From Oleispira sp963851095 (GTDB lineage: Bacteria; Pseudomonadota; Gammaproteobacteria; Pseudomonadales; Oceanobacteraceae): a DNA stretch of 64,000 nt. Each line of letters starts with the position of its first letter. Within the stretch, counting starts at the first letter, position 1. The stretch is taken from assembly GCA_963851095.1 (NCBI GenBank), contig CAWKOX010000007.1:62001-126000 (forward strand), given 5' to 3'. Both the position numbers and the translations under genes were made by a program. This document shows positions 1-7,910 of this stretch, one piece after another. The notes under the pieces were generated by a model that saw only the letters and a program-made list of their open reading frames with translations, did not search any database and was not told the origin of the DNA.

Positions 1-1175
1 ACTTCCTCATTATCTGGAGGTGTAAATGATGCTTTTTCACTATTAGGGTTATTGATCTCAACTGTTGTTCCACTTAGTTGTGACCATTGGAAGGACGTTA
101 TATGGGCGGTGCTGGAAGATAATGAACCGTTCAATATTGCTAGCTGGTTGATATTATAAAACGCGTCGACTCCAGCATGTGCTGTCGCAATAGATACAGG
201 TTCATTAACTTTTACAGTAATTATATCGTTAGACGTTTGTTTATCATTATCAGAAACTGTTAGTAAAAAGCTTAACGTTCCAGCTGTAGAAGGTGCGGTA
301 AAATTGGCTATGCTCTCGTTTGAATTATTAATCGCAATAGTTACGCCGCTAACTTGCTCCCATTTGTATTCAGTAATTGCAAGGTCGTCTGTTGAGGATT
401 CTGCATTTAAAGTCACAATGTTATTTGATGTTACAGTTTGATTATTACCAGCATTGGCTATAGGAGGTGCTGAAAGCTCAGGCTGTTCGGGAATCACTTC
501 ATTAACATTAATAGTCACTATATCGCTATGTGATAGCTCTTCGGCATCCATCACGGTTAGTTGAATCAATAAGGTTCCAGCAGTTGAAGCTGTGAAGCTA
601 GCATTAGCGGAATTACTGTTATCGATAGTAATGGTTGGCCCAGATATTTGCTGCCAGCTGTAGCTTGTAATCTCTCTGTCATCGCTTGATTCATTTGCCG
701 ACAGGTTAACAGTATCGTTAGGGATAACGTTTTGGTCTAAGCCAGCATTGGCGATAGGAGGGTGGGGCGTCGTATCTAAAACTGTTACAAATACTTCATC
801 CCGCGGTAGGCCATTTCCAAAGCGAGTGGGTAAATAGCCAGAAACATAAGCCTGTACTCGAAAATACTTCAGGGTATCTTTATCAACATCTGGCAAAGTA
901 ACTTCGATCGTTTTACCTTTAGTGAGAATGCTTTGGTCGTTATCACCTAAATAAAGCCATTCGTAGGTAATATCTGGATTACCCCCACTAACTTGGCTAT
1001 TTGCCGTTAAGCTAATCGTACTGTTTTCATCGGCAGAAAAATCACTGGGTGCTAAAACAGTGATAGTAATATTATCTGTCGATTCATTAGGACTTGCTTC
1101 TTCTCCACCACAGCTGGCCAATGTTAATGTTGCTGCAAAAATGTAAGCTAGTTTTAAGTACTTATTGAAGTTCAC
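1..1175 (-). CDS. PKD/Ig-like repeat lipoprotein, partial (C-terminus outside window)
   Basis: The reading frame on the minus strand is open from a GTG at 1175 to the window edge, so the C-terminus is missing. The start is chosen because AAAGGGA lies upstream and the following residues form a lipoprotein signal peptide: short basic start, hydrophobic stretch, then the lipobox LASC followed by GGEE. The Cys would be lipidated and anchor the protein in the outer membrane or periplasm. After a Ser/Glu-rich linker there are at least four tandem beta-sandwich units of about 90 residues, each with the pattern NAG-x-[DN]-Q-x-V, then Y-x-W-x-Q-x-SG, then FTAP-x-x-AGTL-x-F-x-LTV-x-D, typical of PKD/REJ-type (K319L-like) domains. 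Such domains usually mediate surface adhesion or spacing of a catalytic module; the functional end is not visible. Alternative: a large adhesin or polysaccharide-binding protein. Confidence 0.8.
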   Translation of the reverse strand, partial: MNFNKYLKLAYIFAATLTLASCGGEEASPNESTDNITITVLAPSDFSADENSTISLTANSQVSGGNPDITYEWLYLGDNDQSILTKGKTIEVTLPDVDKDTLKYFRVQAYVSGYLPTRFGNGLPRDEVFVTVLDTTPHPPIANAGLDQNVIPNDTVNLSANESSDDREITSYSWQQISGPTITIDNSNSANASFTASTAGTLLIQLTVMDAEELSHSDIVTINVNEVIPEQPELSAPPIANAGNNQTVTSNNIVTLNAESSTDDLAITEYKWEQVSGVTIAINNSNESIANFTAPSTAGTLSFLLTVSDNDKQTSNDIITVKVNEPVSIATAHAGVDAFYNINQLAILNGSLSSSTAHITSFQWSQLSGTTVEINNPNSEKASFTPPDNEE

Positions 1176-1398
1176 TAATAAATCCCTTTGCACCATATAT
1201 ATTAAAAGTTACTCCTAGAATATCATAATAAAACATTTAGTTATTGGCTTGTGCAATGTTAGTTGTCATGGGCGTTAAAGGAATTAATTACTAGGTTATT
1301 TTTTAATTTAAGATGTATTAAATCACGCGTGTTTGCATATGAATGCGAATGAAGAAGTTTTACAATGGCAGTTAGTTAAAGTGAGTAATCAGGTTCGC

Positions 1399-2043
1399 TT
1401 ACTTTTTACGTAATCGCGATAATGAAACGGCCGTAATACCTAAGAACGAAGCGATATGGTATTGCGGGAGGCGTTCTAATAATTCGGGATACTCTTTGCA
1501 AAACCAGCGGTATCGCTGTTCAGCGTTTCCTAATAATAAGTGTGCTTCGCGGCGGGCACTTTTAATAAAAATCGTTTGCAGCATCTTTATTTCTAAACGC
1601 AATAACTCTGGACTTTTTTCACCTGATTTAGACAGCGCTGTGTAGCTTGCGACCATTAAACGAGTTGGTTCTAAAGCTTGTATAAAATACTGGCAGGGTT
1701 CTTTACTAACAAGAGCATCGACAGGAGCAATCATTTCATTGGCTTGGTAGAAGTGTTGGTTCACTTCATTACCGGCTTGATCGATGTAATAAATACGGAT
1801 CAACCCTTCTAAGATAAAACACAGTTCTGTACAAATATCGCCTGCTTGTACCCAATGTTGCTGGGCTTCTAATTCATGGGCAGAAAAATGTTGAGTAAAA
1901 TTTTCCCAATGACTAAGCGTGATGGCGAGCTTATTCTCACAAATGTTTTGCATCTGCAGTTGGTCTTTGAATAATTGATCTTTTAATAACGGATCTTTTA
2001 TTAACTGAATTTGTGCAGACGAGTTGTTGGAAGAGGTTGCCAT
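1399..2043 (-). CDS. Crp/Fnr-family transcriptional regulator
   Basis: A protein of about 214 residues with an N-terminal cyclic-nucleotide-binding-like beta barrel (roughly residues 40-130, including the pattern GDICTELCFILEGLIRIYY) and a C-terminal helix-turn-helix ending in IASFLGITAVSLSRLRKK. No cluster of Cys residues for an Fe-S centre is visible, so it is not a canonical Fnr. The ligand is unknown. The N-terminus has a short imperfect internal repeat (KDPLLKDQLFKDQLQ). The start is uncertain: ATG at 2043 is used here; a TTG at 2055 is in frame 12 bases earlier, and neither has a good Shine-Dalgarno. It lies alone between the lipoprotein and the acyl-CoA dehydrogenase on the same strand. 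Target genes cannot be told from the sequence. Confidence 0.82.
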   Translation of the reverse strand: MATSSNNSSAQIQLIKDPLLKDQLFKDQLQMQNICENKLAITLSHWENFTQHFSAHELEAQQHWVQAGDICTELCFILEGLIRIYYIDQAGNEVNQHFYQANEMIAPVDALVSKEPCQYFIQALEPTRLMVASYTALSKSGEKSPELLRLEIKMLQTIFIKSARREAHLLLGNAEQRYRWFCKEYPELLERLPQYHIASFLGITAVSLSRLRKK

Positions 2044-2106
2044 AACGTTGTCCAAAGTATTTGGTTCAGTATAGGGGAAAATCTTCTTATTCGTACACTT
2101 TATTCT

Positions 2107-2157
2107 CCAGCCTTCTCTATTAATGAGGTGGTTAGGTTCATTAATAGAGAAGGCTGG
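2107..2157. repeat. Perfect 20-bp inverted repeat (hairpin)
   Basis: Arms at 2107-2126 and 2138-2157 are exact reverse complements (CCAGCCTTCTCTATTAATGA and its complement) around an 11-base loop. It lies downstream of the acyl-CoA dehydrogenase and upstream of the Crp-family gene, both on the minus strand. There is no T-run on either side, so it is not a standard intrinsic terminator. It could stabilise or terminate the dehydrogenase mRNA, or be a dispersed palindromic element. Confidence 0.85.
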
Positions 2158-2196
2158 CTGCGAAGGTATTACGAAGTCTTCAAAAAAACCTAGCGC

Positions 2197-4089
2197 TTAA
2201 AAATTCGCTTTAAGAGAGTCATTACCTGAAAGCATCGCAATTTTATGGCTTAGTGCTCTAGGTAGAATACGGTCAAAATAAAATGTGGCATTGGCGATCT
2301 TATTTTCTAACAGTTCTTTTGAATATTCGCCCTCCAAAGGCAGCTCGTCCAAAATCTGCTTATCTAAAAGCTGCTTGTCTAAAAGAGTGCGCGCTGTAAT
2401 CGCCATTTTAGCCCAGAAATATCCTAGTACGATATAACCGGAATACATCATATAATCGAAACTGGCGGCGCCGGCTTCATCTGGTTTTTTCATCGCTTTG
2501 GCACCGATTTGCATAGTGACTTCAGGCCATTCCTTTGAATAGTTTTTTAACGAGGTAAGTAGCGTTCCTATTTCATTATCATCCGCCAGATGTGAATTCT
2601 CTTTGCCTAGTACGTGTATCATCTTGGTAAAACTCATTAAGCTTTTTCCTTGAGTCCCGAGCACTTTTCGCCCTAATAAATCTAACGCTTGGATGCCAGA
2701 CGTGCCTTCATATAATGTGGAGATACGACCATCGCGATACAGTTGTTCGACGCCTGTTTCTTTTATGAAACCGTGGCCGCCGTGAATTTGAATCGCATGA
2801 CTGGCACTTTCTAAACCAACTTCTGTGCAAAAGCCTTTGGCGATGGGGGTGAGCATATCGAGTAGTTGCTGCTTGTCTTTGTCTGTATTCTCTTGATGGG
2901 CTTCATCCATCAGTTGAGAACAAAACTGAGCTAATGCGCGGCCACCTTCGGCGAATACTTTTTGCGTTAAGAGCATACGGCGGACATCAGGGTGAACAAT
3001 CAATGGATCCGCTTCGAGTTCTGGATTCTTTATACCGCTAAGGCTGCGCATTTGAGTACGGCTTTGAGCGTAGCTTACACTCTTTTGAAAACTGCGTTCA
3101 CTCAAGCCAATGCCTTGAAGTGAAGTGCCTAAGCGCATTTCGTTCATCATGGCGAACATGGCATTGATGCCTTTGTTTTCTTCGCCAATTAAAAAGCCCT
3201 GTGAATTTTCGAAACTCATTGAGCAAGTAGGGTTGCCGTGCACGCCCATTTTTTCCTCAATGCCGATACAGCGAACGTTATTATCTTTGCTCCACTGGCC
3301 GTCTTCTTCTGATTTTTCTGGGAGCTTTTCAGGAACCTTCTCCGGGAGCTTTTCAGGAACAAGAAAAAGCGATAAACCTTTAATGCCTTCTCGGCTATTC
3401 GGTGAATCTTTTAGGCGCGCCAAAACAAGATGAATAATGTTGTCGCTAGCGTCGTGTGAGCCTGCTGAAATGAATATCTTACTGCCTTTAACCTGATAGC
3501 TGCCATCGGCATTAGCGATCGCTGACGTGCGAATTAATCCTAAATCAGATCCGCAATGCGCTTCGGTCATACACATGGTGCCTGTCCATTGGCCGGAGAT
3601 CATTTTTTCTAGATAATTTTGTTTTAATTCATCACTGCCATAAGCGATGAGTGCGCGGCAAGCTGACATGGTCAGGGCAGGCGTCATACTAAAAGCATGA
3701 TTGGCTGAAGTTAATAATTCACCAACAAAAGACCCTAAGCGTGAAGACTGGTTTTGGCCACCCCATTGCTCAGGCATGCATAACCCCATCCAGCCTGATT
3801 GGACGTATTTCTGAAACGCGGTTTTCATGCTTGGCGGTAAGCTAACTTGGCCATCACTTAATTGGCAGCCTTGACGATCACATTCGCTATTAATAGGGGC
3901 GAGTTCTTGCTCAGCAAAGCGGGCGGCTTGTTTTAATACGAATAGTTCTTCTTCAATATTTTGATCAATCGTTTCTGACTCTGAAGGGGGGAAGACTTCA
4001 TTCAGTAGAAAAGCCATATCTTGTAATGGGGCTTGGTAGTCAATACCGTTTGCGAGCCCTTTATCTGATGTTTTGTTAGACACTATCAT
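2197..4089 (-). CDS. Acyl-CoA dehydrogenase family protein, long form
   Basis: About 630 residues, the length of the long acyl-CoA dehydrogenase class with an extra C-terminal helical domain (DmdC / FadE-like group). Visible family signatures are MCMTEAHCGSDLGLIRTSA in the middle beta domain and the C-terminal FAD-binding and catalytic region AIQIHGGHGFIKETGVEQLYRDGRISTLYEG cut here as two parts, IQIHGGHGFIKE and YRDGRISTLYEGT. The enzyme oxidises acyl-CoA to trans-2-enoyl-CoA with FAD, feeding electrons to ETF. An insertion in the middle of the protein consists of repeated PEK units (KLPEKVPEKLPEK), encoded by a short tandem DNA repeat near 3320-3362, likely a surface loop grown by slippage. 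Start is uncertain among GTG 4092, ATG 4089 and GTG 4083; AAGGTG at 4090-4095 is best spaced for 4083. Divergent from fadH, so both probably serve beta-oxidation. Confidence 0.9.
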   Translation of the reverse strand: MIVSNKTSDKGLANGIDYQAPLQDMAFLLNEVFPPSESETIDQNIEEELFVLKQAARFAEQELAPINSECDRQGCQLSDGQVSLPPSMKTAFQKYVQSGWMGLCMPEQWGGQNQSSRLGSFVGELLTSANHAFSMTPALTMSACRALIAYGSDELKQNYLEKMISGQWTGTMCMTEAHCGSDLGLIRTSAIANADGSYQVKGSKIFISAGSHDASDNIIHLVLARLKDSPNSREGIKGLSLFLVPEKLPEKVPEKLPEKSEEDGQWSKDNNVRCIGIEEKMGVHGNPTCSMSFENSQGFLIGEENKGINAMFAMMNEMRLGTSLQGIGLSERSFQKSVSYAQSRTQMRSLSGIKNPELEADPLIVHPDVRRMLLTQKVFAEGGRALAQFCSQLMDEAHQENTDKDKQQLLDMLTPIAKGFCTEVGLESASHAIQIHGGHGFIKETGVEQLYRDGRISTLYEGTSGIQALDLLGRKVLGTQGKSLMSFTKMIHVLGKENSHLADDNEIGTLLTSLKNYSKEWPEVTMQIGAKAMKKPDEAGAASFDYMMYSGYIVLGYFWAKMAITARTLLDKQLLDKQILDELPLEGEYSKELLENKIANATFYFDRILPRALSHKIAMLSGNDSLKANF

Positions 4090-4306
4090 CACCTTGTTAT
4101 GATTAGTAAATAGTCTTTGTTGTTTCTTACCGCGACTTCTTTTACAGTATTAAGCATAAAAAGCTGACAGCCATTAACAAATGTTAACGACGGCTGGCAT
4201 TGATCAGCGAATAATGAATTCCATGATGAGAAAGAAGATATAGGCCGTTTTCTTAGAAAAATAGACAACGTTAATATCTAAATCAAATAACCGTGAGTAG
4301 ACAATA

Positions 4307-6340
4307 ATGACAAATCAACATTTCCCAAAACTGCTTGAACCATTAGATCTAGGCTTCACTCAATTAAAAAACCGTGTATTGATGGGTTCTATGCACACCG
4401 GCCTTGAAGAAATGGAAGGTGGTTTAGAGCGTATGGCGGCGTTTTTCTCTGAGCGCGCCAAAGGCGGGGTTGGTCTTATCGTCACCGGTGGTTTTGGTCC
4501 AAGTGCAGAAGCCGCAACACACCCTCACACTAAGTTGATCGACAGTAATGAAGAAGCACTAAAACATAAGGTTATTACTGATGCGGTTCATGCTGGCGAC
4601 AGTAAAATTTGTATGCAGATTTTACACACGGGTCGTTACGCGTTTAATCCGAATTTGGTTGCCCCTTCTGCCGTACAAGCGCCGATTAATCCGTTTAAAC
4701 CAAAAGCGTTAGATGAAGACGGTATTGAAAAACAAATTAACGATATTGTTCAGCTCGCAAAGTACGCACAAGTAGGCGGTTACGATGGCGTTGAAATTAT
4801 GGGCTCGGAAGGCTACTTCCTTAACCAATTCTTAGCCAAGCGCACGAACCACCGTGATGATGCTTGGGGTGGTGAATACGAAAATCGCATGCGTTTAGCG
4901 GTAGACGTTGTTCGCCGTACTCGTGAAGCCGTCGGTGAAAAATTCATTATTATTTATCGCCTATCCATGTTGGATTTGGTGGAAGGCGGTAGCAACTATG
5001 AAGAAGCATTGCAGTTAGGTAAGGCCATTGAAAAAGCTGGCGCGACCATTATTAATACCGGTGTGGGTTGGCACGAAGCGCGTATCCCAACAATTGCTAC
5101 CAAAGTACCTCGTGCAGCCTTTACTTGGGTAACGGCGAAGTTCCGTAAAGAACTTTCTATTCCGTGTATTACGTCTAACCGTATTAATACCCCAGAAGTT
5201 GCAGAAGAAGTTTTACAACGTGGCGATGCCGACATGATTTCGATGGCGCGTCCTTTCTTAGCCGATCCGTTATTTGTAGAAAAAGCAGCGGCGGGTAAGA
5301 GCGATGAAATTAATACGTGTATCGGTTGTAACCAAGCCTGCTTGGATCACGTATTCAGCGGTAAGTTAACCAGCTGCTTAGTGAATCCTCGTGCGTGTCA
5401 TGAAACAGAGGTCATCATCACAGACCTTGCGGCAAACGACACGAAAAAGAAATTAGCGGTTATTGGTGCTGGCCCAGCAGGTTTAGCATTTGCGACGACT
5501 GCAGCAGGCCGTGGACATGACGTTACCTTGTTTGATTCAGCCAGCGAAATTGGTGGCCAGTTTAACGTTGCCAAACAAGTGCCAGGTAAAGAAGAATTTT
5601 ATGAAACCATTCGTTATTTCGGTAAGCAGATCGAACTGACTGGTGTGAATCTTAAATTAAATACCCCTGTTACCGCTGCAGATTTAAATGCGGGTGATTT
5701 TGATGAAGTTATTTTGGCAACGGGTATTGCACCGCGTTTACCCGAAATCGAAGGCATTGAGCATAGTAAGGTATTAAACTACCTAGATGTATTGAAGCAT
5801 AAACAACCTGTGGGCAAAAAAGTGGCGGTTATCGGCGCTGGCGGTATTGGTTTTGATGTATCGGAATACCTATGTCACGAAGGTGAAGCAACCAGTCAAA
5901 ACATTCCAGCTTTCATGAAAGAGTGGGGCGTTGATATGACCCTCGAAGCGCGTGGTGGTATTGAAGGGATTGAAGCGGCTGTTGCACCATCGGCTCGTGA
6001 AGTCTTTTTATTGCAGCGTAAAACATCCAAGGTTGGCGCCAAGCTGGGCAAAACAACGGGCTGGATTCACCGTACAGGCCTTAAAAACAAAGGCGTGACG
6101 ATGATTCCGGGTTGCAGCTACGATAAGATTGATGACCAAGGTCTTCACATTACTGTAGGTGATAATCAGCAAGTATTGGATGTCGATAACGTGATTATCT
6201 GTGCTGGCCAAGATCCACTACGTGCGTTGGTGGAAGGTTTGAATAAACCGCATCACTTAATCGGCGGTGCTGATGTGGCGGCTGAGCTTGATGCGAAGCG
6301 TGCGATTGATCAAGGTACGCGCTTAGCGGCTAAGATGTAA
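4307..6340 (+). CDS. fadH: 2,4-dienoyl-CoA reductase (NADPH), FadH type
   Basis: 677 residues, matching the usual length of FadH (about 670). The N-terminal half is an old-yellow-enzyme-like FMN TIM barrel (LEPLDLGFTQLKNRVLMGSM; EIMGSEGYFLNQFLAKRTN; YENRMRLAVDVVRRTRE). It is followed by the 4Fe-4S cluster motif CIGCNQACLDHVFSGKLTSC and then two nucleotide-binding folds, KLAVIGAGPAGLAFA for FAD and KVAVIGAGGIGFDVSEYL for NADPH. The enzyme reduces 2,4-dienoyl-CoA to 3-enoyl-CoA so that polyunsaturated fatty acids can pass through beta-oxidation. A FadH-specific reading is favoured over other NADH:flavin oxidoreductases because of length, domain order and the divergent acyl-CoA dehydrogenase neighbour. 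The ATG at 4307 has only a weak ribosome binding site (GTGAG). Confidence 0.93.
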   Translation: MTNQHFPKLLEPLDLGFTQLKNRVLMGSMHTGLEEMEGGLERMAAFFSERAKGGVGLIVTGGFGPSAEAATHPHTKLIDSNEEALKHKVITDAVHAGDSKICMQILHTGRYAFNPNLVAPSAVQAPINPFKPKALDEDGIEKQINDIVQLAKYAQVGGYDGVEIMGSEGYFLNQFLAKRTNHRDDAWGGEYENRMRLAVDVVRRTREAVGEKFIIIYRLSMLDLVEGGSNYEEALQLGKAIEKAGATIINTGVGWHEARIPTIATKVPRAAFTWVTAKFRKELSIPCITSNRINTPEVAEEVLQRGDADMISMARPFLADPLFVEKAAAGKSDEINTCIGCNQACLDHVFSGKLTSCLVNPRACHETEVIITDLAANDTKKKLAVIGAGPAGLAFATTAAGRGHDVTLFDSASEIGGQFNVAKQVPGKEEFYETIRYFGKQIELTGVNLKLNTPVTAADLNAGDFDEVILATGIAPRLPEIEGIEHSKVLNYLDVLKHKQPVGKKVAVIGAGGIGFDVSEYLCHEGEATSQNIPAFMKEWGVDMTLEARGGIEGIEAAVAPSAREVFLLQRKTSKVGAKLGKTTGWIHRTGLKNKGVTMIPGCSYDKIDDQGLHITVGDNQQVLDVDNVIICAGQDPLRALVEGLNKPHHLIGGADVAAELDAKRAIDQGTRLAAKM

Positions 6341-6736
6341 TGAGCTAATAACATGAGTCGTTGAGAATACTTGTAACTCCAGTAGAACAGATCATCAGCG
6401 TATGAGTCGGCGTCGTAAGTAAAGCCGCCAGCTTCGGCCACAAGGTCGCGAGTATTGGGACTCATACGGCTGGTTACCAACTTTGTGGAGGTTTTCCCGT
6501 GACTTCTTTGTGAATGCGAATGGCTTCCTTCATATGTGCAGGGCAACTTTTTTATTGAAATATTGATAATCAATCAACTTGAGACTGTGCTAGGCGATTT
6601 CCCAATCAGCAGTGTTCATTGTGGGCAGCTTATTTGGTATGGAGTGTTAATGATGAGGTTGATGGCTGCTAGCAGATAATTTTGTTATTATGCATTTCGC
6701 TTTAAATGGAATTATAAAGTTAAAAGGACTTTGGTT
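6341..6736. other. 396-bp intergenic stretch with nested inverted repeats
   Basis: No convincing gene. The segment holds a perfect 10-bp inverted repeat, CGTATGAGTC at 6399-6408 and GACTCATACG at 6459-6468, enclosing a GC-rich interior with a smaller hairpin (GCCG...CGGC near 6424-6438). The GC-rich part (about 6395-6500) contrasts with the AT-rich flank. A minus-strand frame of 87 codons crosses it but overlaps the end of fadH and has no ribosome binding site. It may be the terminator region of fadH, a dispersed structured repeat or a decayed mobile fragment. The last 130 bases before 6737 must contain the promoter of the next genes; I see no strong consensus. Confidence 0.5.
6399..6468. repeat. 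Inverted repeat with 50-base structured interior
   Basis: Exact 10-bp arms at 6399-6408 and 6459-6468; the pairing can extend outward by three bases past a one-base bulge (CAG/CTG). The interior is GC-rich and can fold on itself. Not followed by a T-run, so not a typical terminator. Confidence 0.7.
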
Positions 6737-7876
6737 TTGTCGTATTTCTTCTCTGTGTCTGCTTCCTTGCTGTGTCTTGGGCTTTTAGGCTTTACTCTTT
6801 TATCTCCGCCTTATGCCGCGGCATCATCTATTAATCCCTGCTCTGAAGAGCTTCGATCAGAGGCCTTGTCACCCAATAATGTTTTTGTGGCCGATTGGGG
6901 GGTCAGGGTTAATCGGTTAGAAGCAAAAAATTACGGATGGGAGGACGTTGACGTTCAGCAAAGACCTGAAATCGAATATGAACAAGATGTTCGAGTAGTC
7001 TATGATCCTGAGGATGTATCACTTACTAAGTTCTGGCAAGGTTGTGAATCATTTATTGGTAGGCAGGAGCAGTGTGAATCGGATGAAAGTCTGTCTTTGA
7101 CATTTGCTCCCGATCAGTTAGGTGTCACTCTAGAATCGCAAGGAAATTTAATTACTTACTCCTCTGATAGTATTACTTCATTTTATAAACCGAATGAAGA
7201 TGAGTGGCAAGTTAATGACAACCCTGTGTTAGAGGAGATATTTAATGTTTCTATCACAGAAAGTGAAATAGAGGCTCTAGGCGACTTTGCTCAGCTAGGT
7301 ATTCGGCATGCGTTTAGAGTAACAGTGGATGTGAATCAGGATTTAGAGAGGTTTTATTTTGATGAGTTACAAATCCCACTTTATTTGCAGACGACTAAAG
7401 GTAATTTTTTCGTTGAAACTAAAACAATTATAAAAGCTTTATCTGTTTCTAGTGATTATTCGGAACAAGCTTATACTCCACATAGAAGCCTACTTGAAGA
7501 AAATCATAGCACATCATTTTGTAGCGAGAATACCTGTGGTTTCGAATTTTTAATTAGTGATTTTGTTGATGTTAATAAAATTCATGAGTCTTATTCTAGT
7601 TCGACTAATAATATTAACACTTGCTCTGGTAGTGGTCTCTTAGTCGGATCGTTAGGTGCCCATAGCCATAGATATTCAGATGTCGTAGAAATTGAGAAAG
7701 CTATATTTCATTATGAAATTCAAATATCTATTATTAACAAAAATAGTCTAGAAAAATTTAATCCGCTAGATTATCTAGATAGAGACTTAACTCTTCCAAA
7801 AGAAAAAAGTGGCGGTAGTTTTTATTTTTTACTGACTTTAATTGTCTTGGCTTTTAGAAAAGAATTAATTCTATAG
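6737..7876 (+). CDS. Exported protein of unknown function, paralogue A, GlyGly-CTERM-like tail
   Basis: About 380 residues with no domain I recognise. An N-terminal signal peptide is clear (SYFFSVSASLLCLGLLGFTL then PPYAAA-S). Two TTG codons can start it: 6731 and 6737. I prefer 6737 because the AAAAGGA motif at 6722-6728 is then 8 bases away, the same arrangement as in the downstream paralogue. Shared motifs with that paralogue are VADWG-x-RV, QRPEIEYE, KFWQGCESFIGRQ and, near the end, DRDLTLP. The C-terminus is KSGGSFYFLLTLIVLAFRK plus a few residues: Gly-Gly-Ser, a hydrophobic helix and a basic residue, as in GlyGly-CTERM signals processed by rhombosortase. Several paired Cys suggest disulfides after export. 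Function unknown; surface attachment is inference. Confidence 0.75.
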   Translation: MSYFFSVSASLLCLGLLGFTLLSPPYAAASSINPCSEELRSEALSPNNVFVADWGVRVNRLEAKNYGWEDVDVQQRPEIEYEQDVRVVYDPEDVSLTKFWQGCESFIGRQEQCESDESLSLTFAPDQLGVTLESQGNLITYSSDSITSFYKPNEDEWQVNDNPVLEEIFNVSITESEIEALGDFAQLGIRHAFRVTVDVNQDLERFYFDELQIPLYLQTTKGNFFVETKTIIKALSVSSDYSEQAYTPHRSLLEENHSTSFCSENTCGFEFLISDFVDVNKIHESYSSSTNNINTCSGSGLLVGSLGAHSHRYSDVVEIEKAIFHYEIQISIINKNSLEKFNPLDYLDRDLTLPKEKSGGSFYFLLTLIVLAFRKELIL

Positions 7877-7910
7877 TTTTTTATGATACTTTTTAAAAAG
7901 GATTTTTATT

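Noticed and set aside
2011..2193. 60-codon plus-strand frame over the 20-bp hairpin
   Set aside because: Its sequence is mostly the inverted repeat and the antisense of the Crp-type gene start.
3125..3433. Plus-strand frame with GSFSGTFSG repeats
   Set aside because: Antisense reading of the PEK-repeat part of the acyl-CoA dehydrogenase.
6310..6573. 87-codon minus-strand frame in the fadH downstream region
   Set aside because: It overlaps the fadH end, has no ribosome binding site and its sequence resembles no protein I know; the region's structure explains it better as noncoding.
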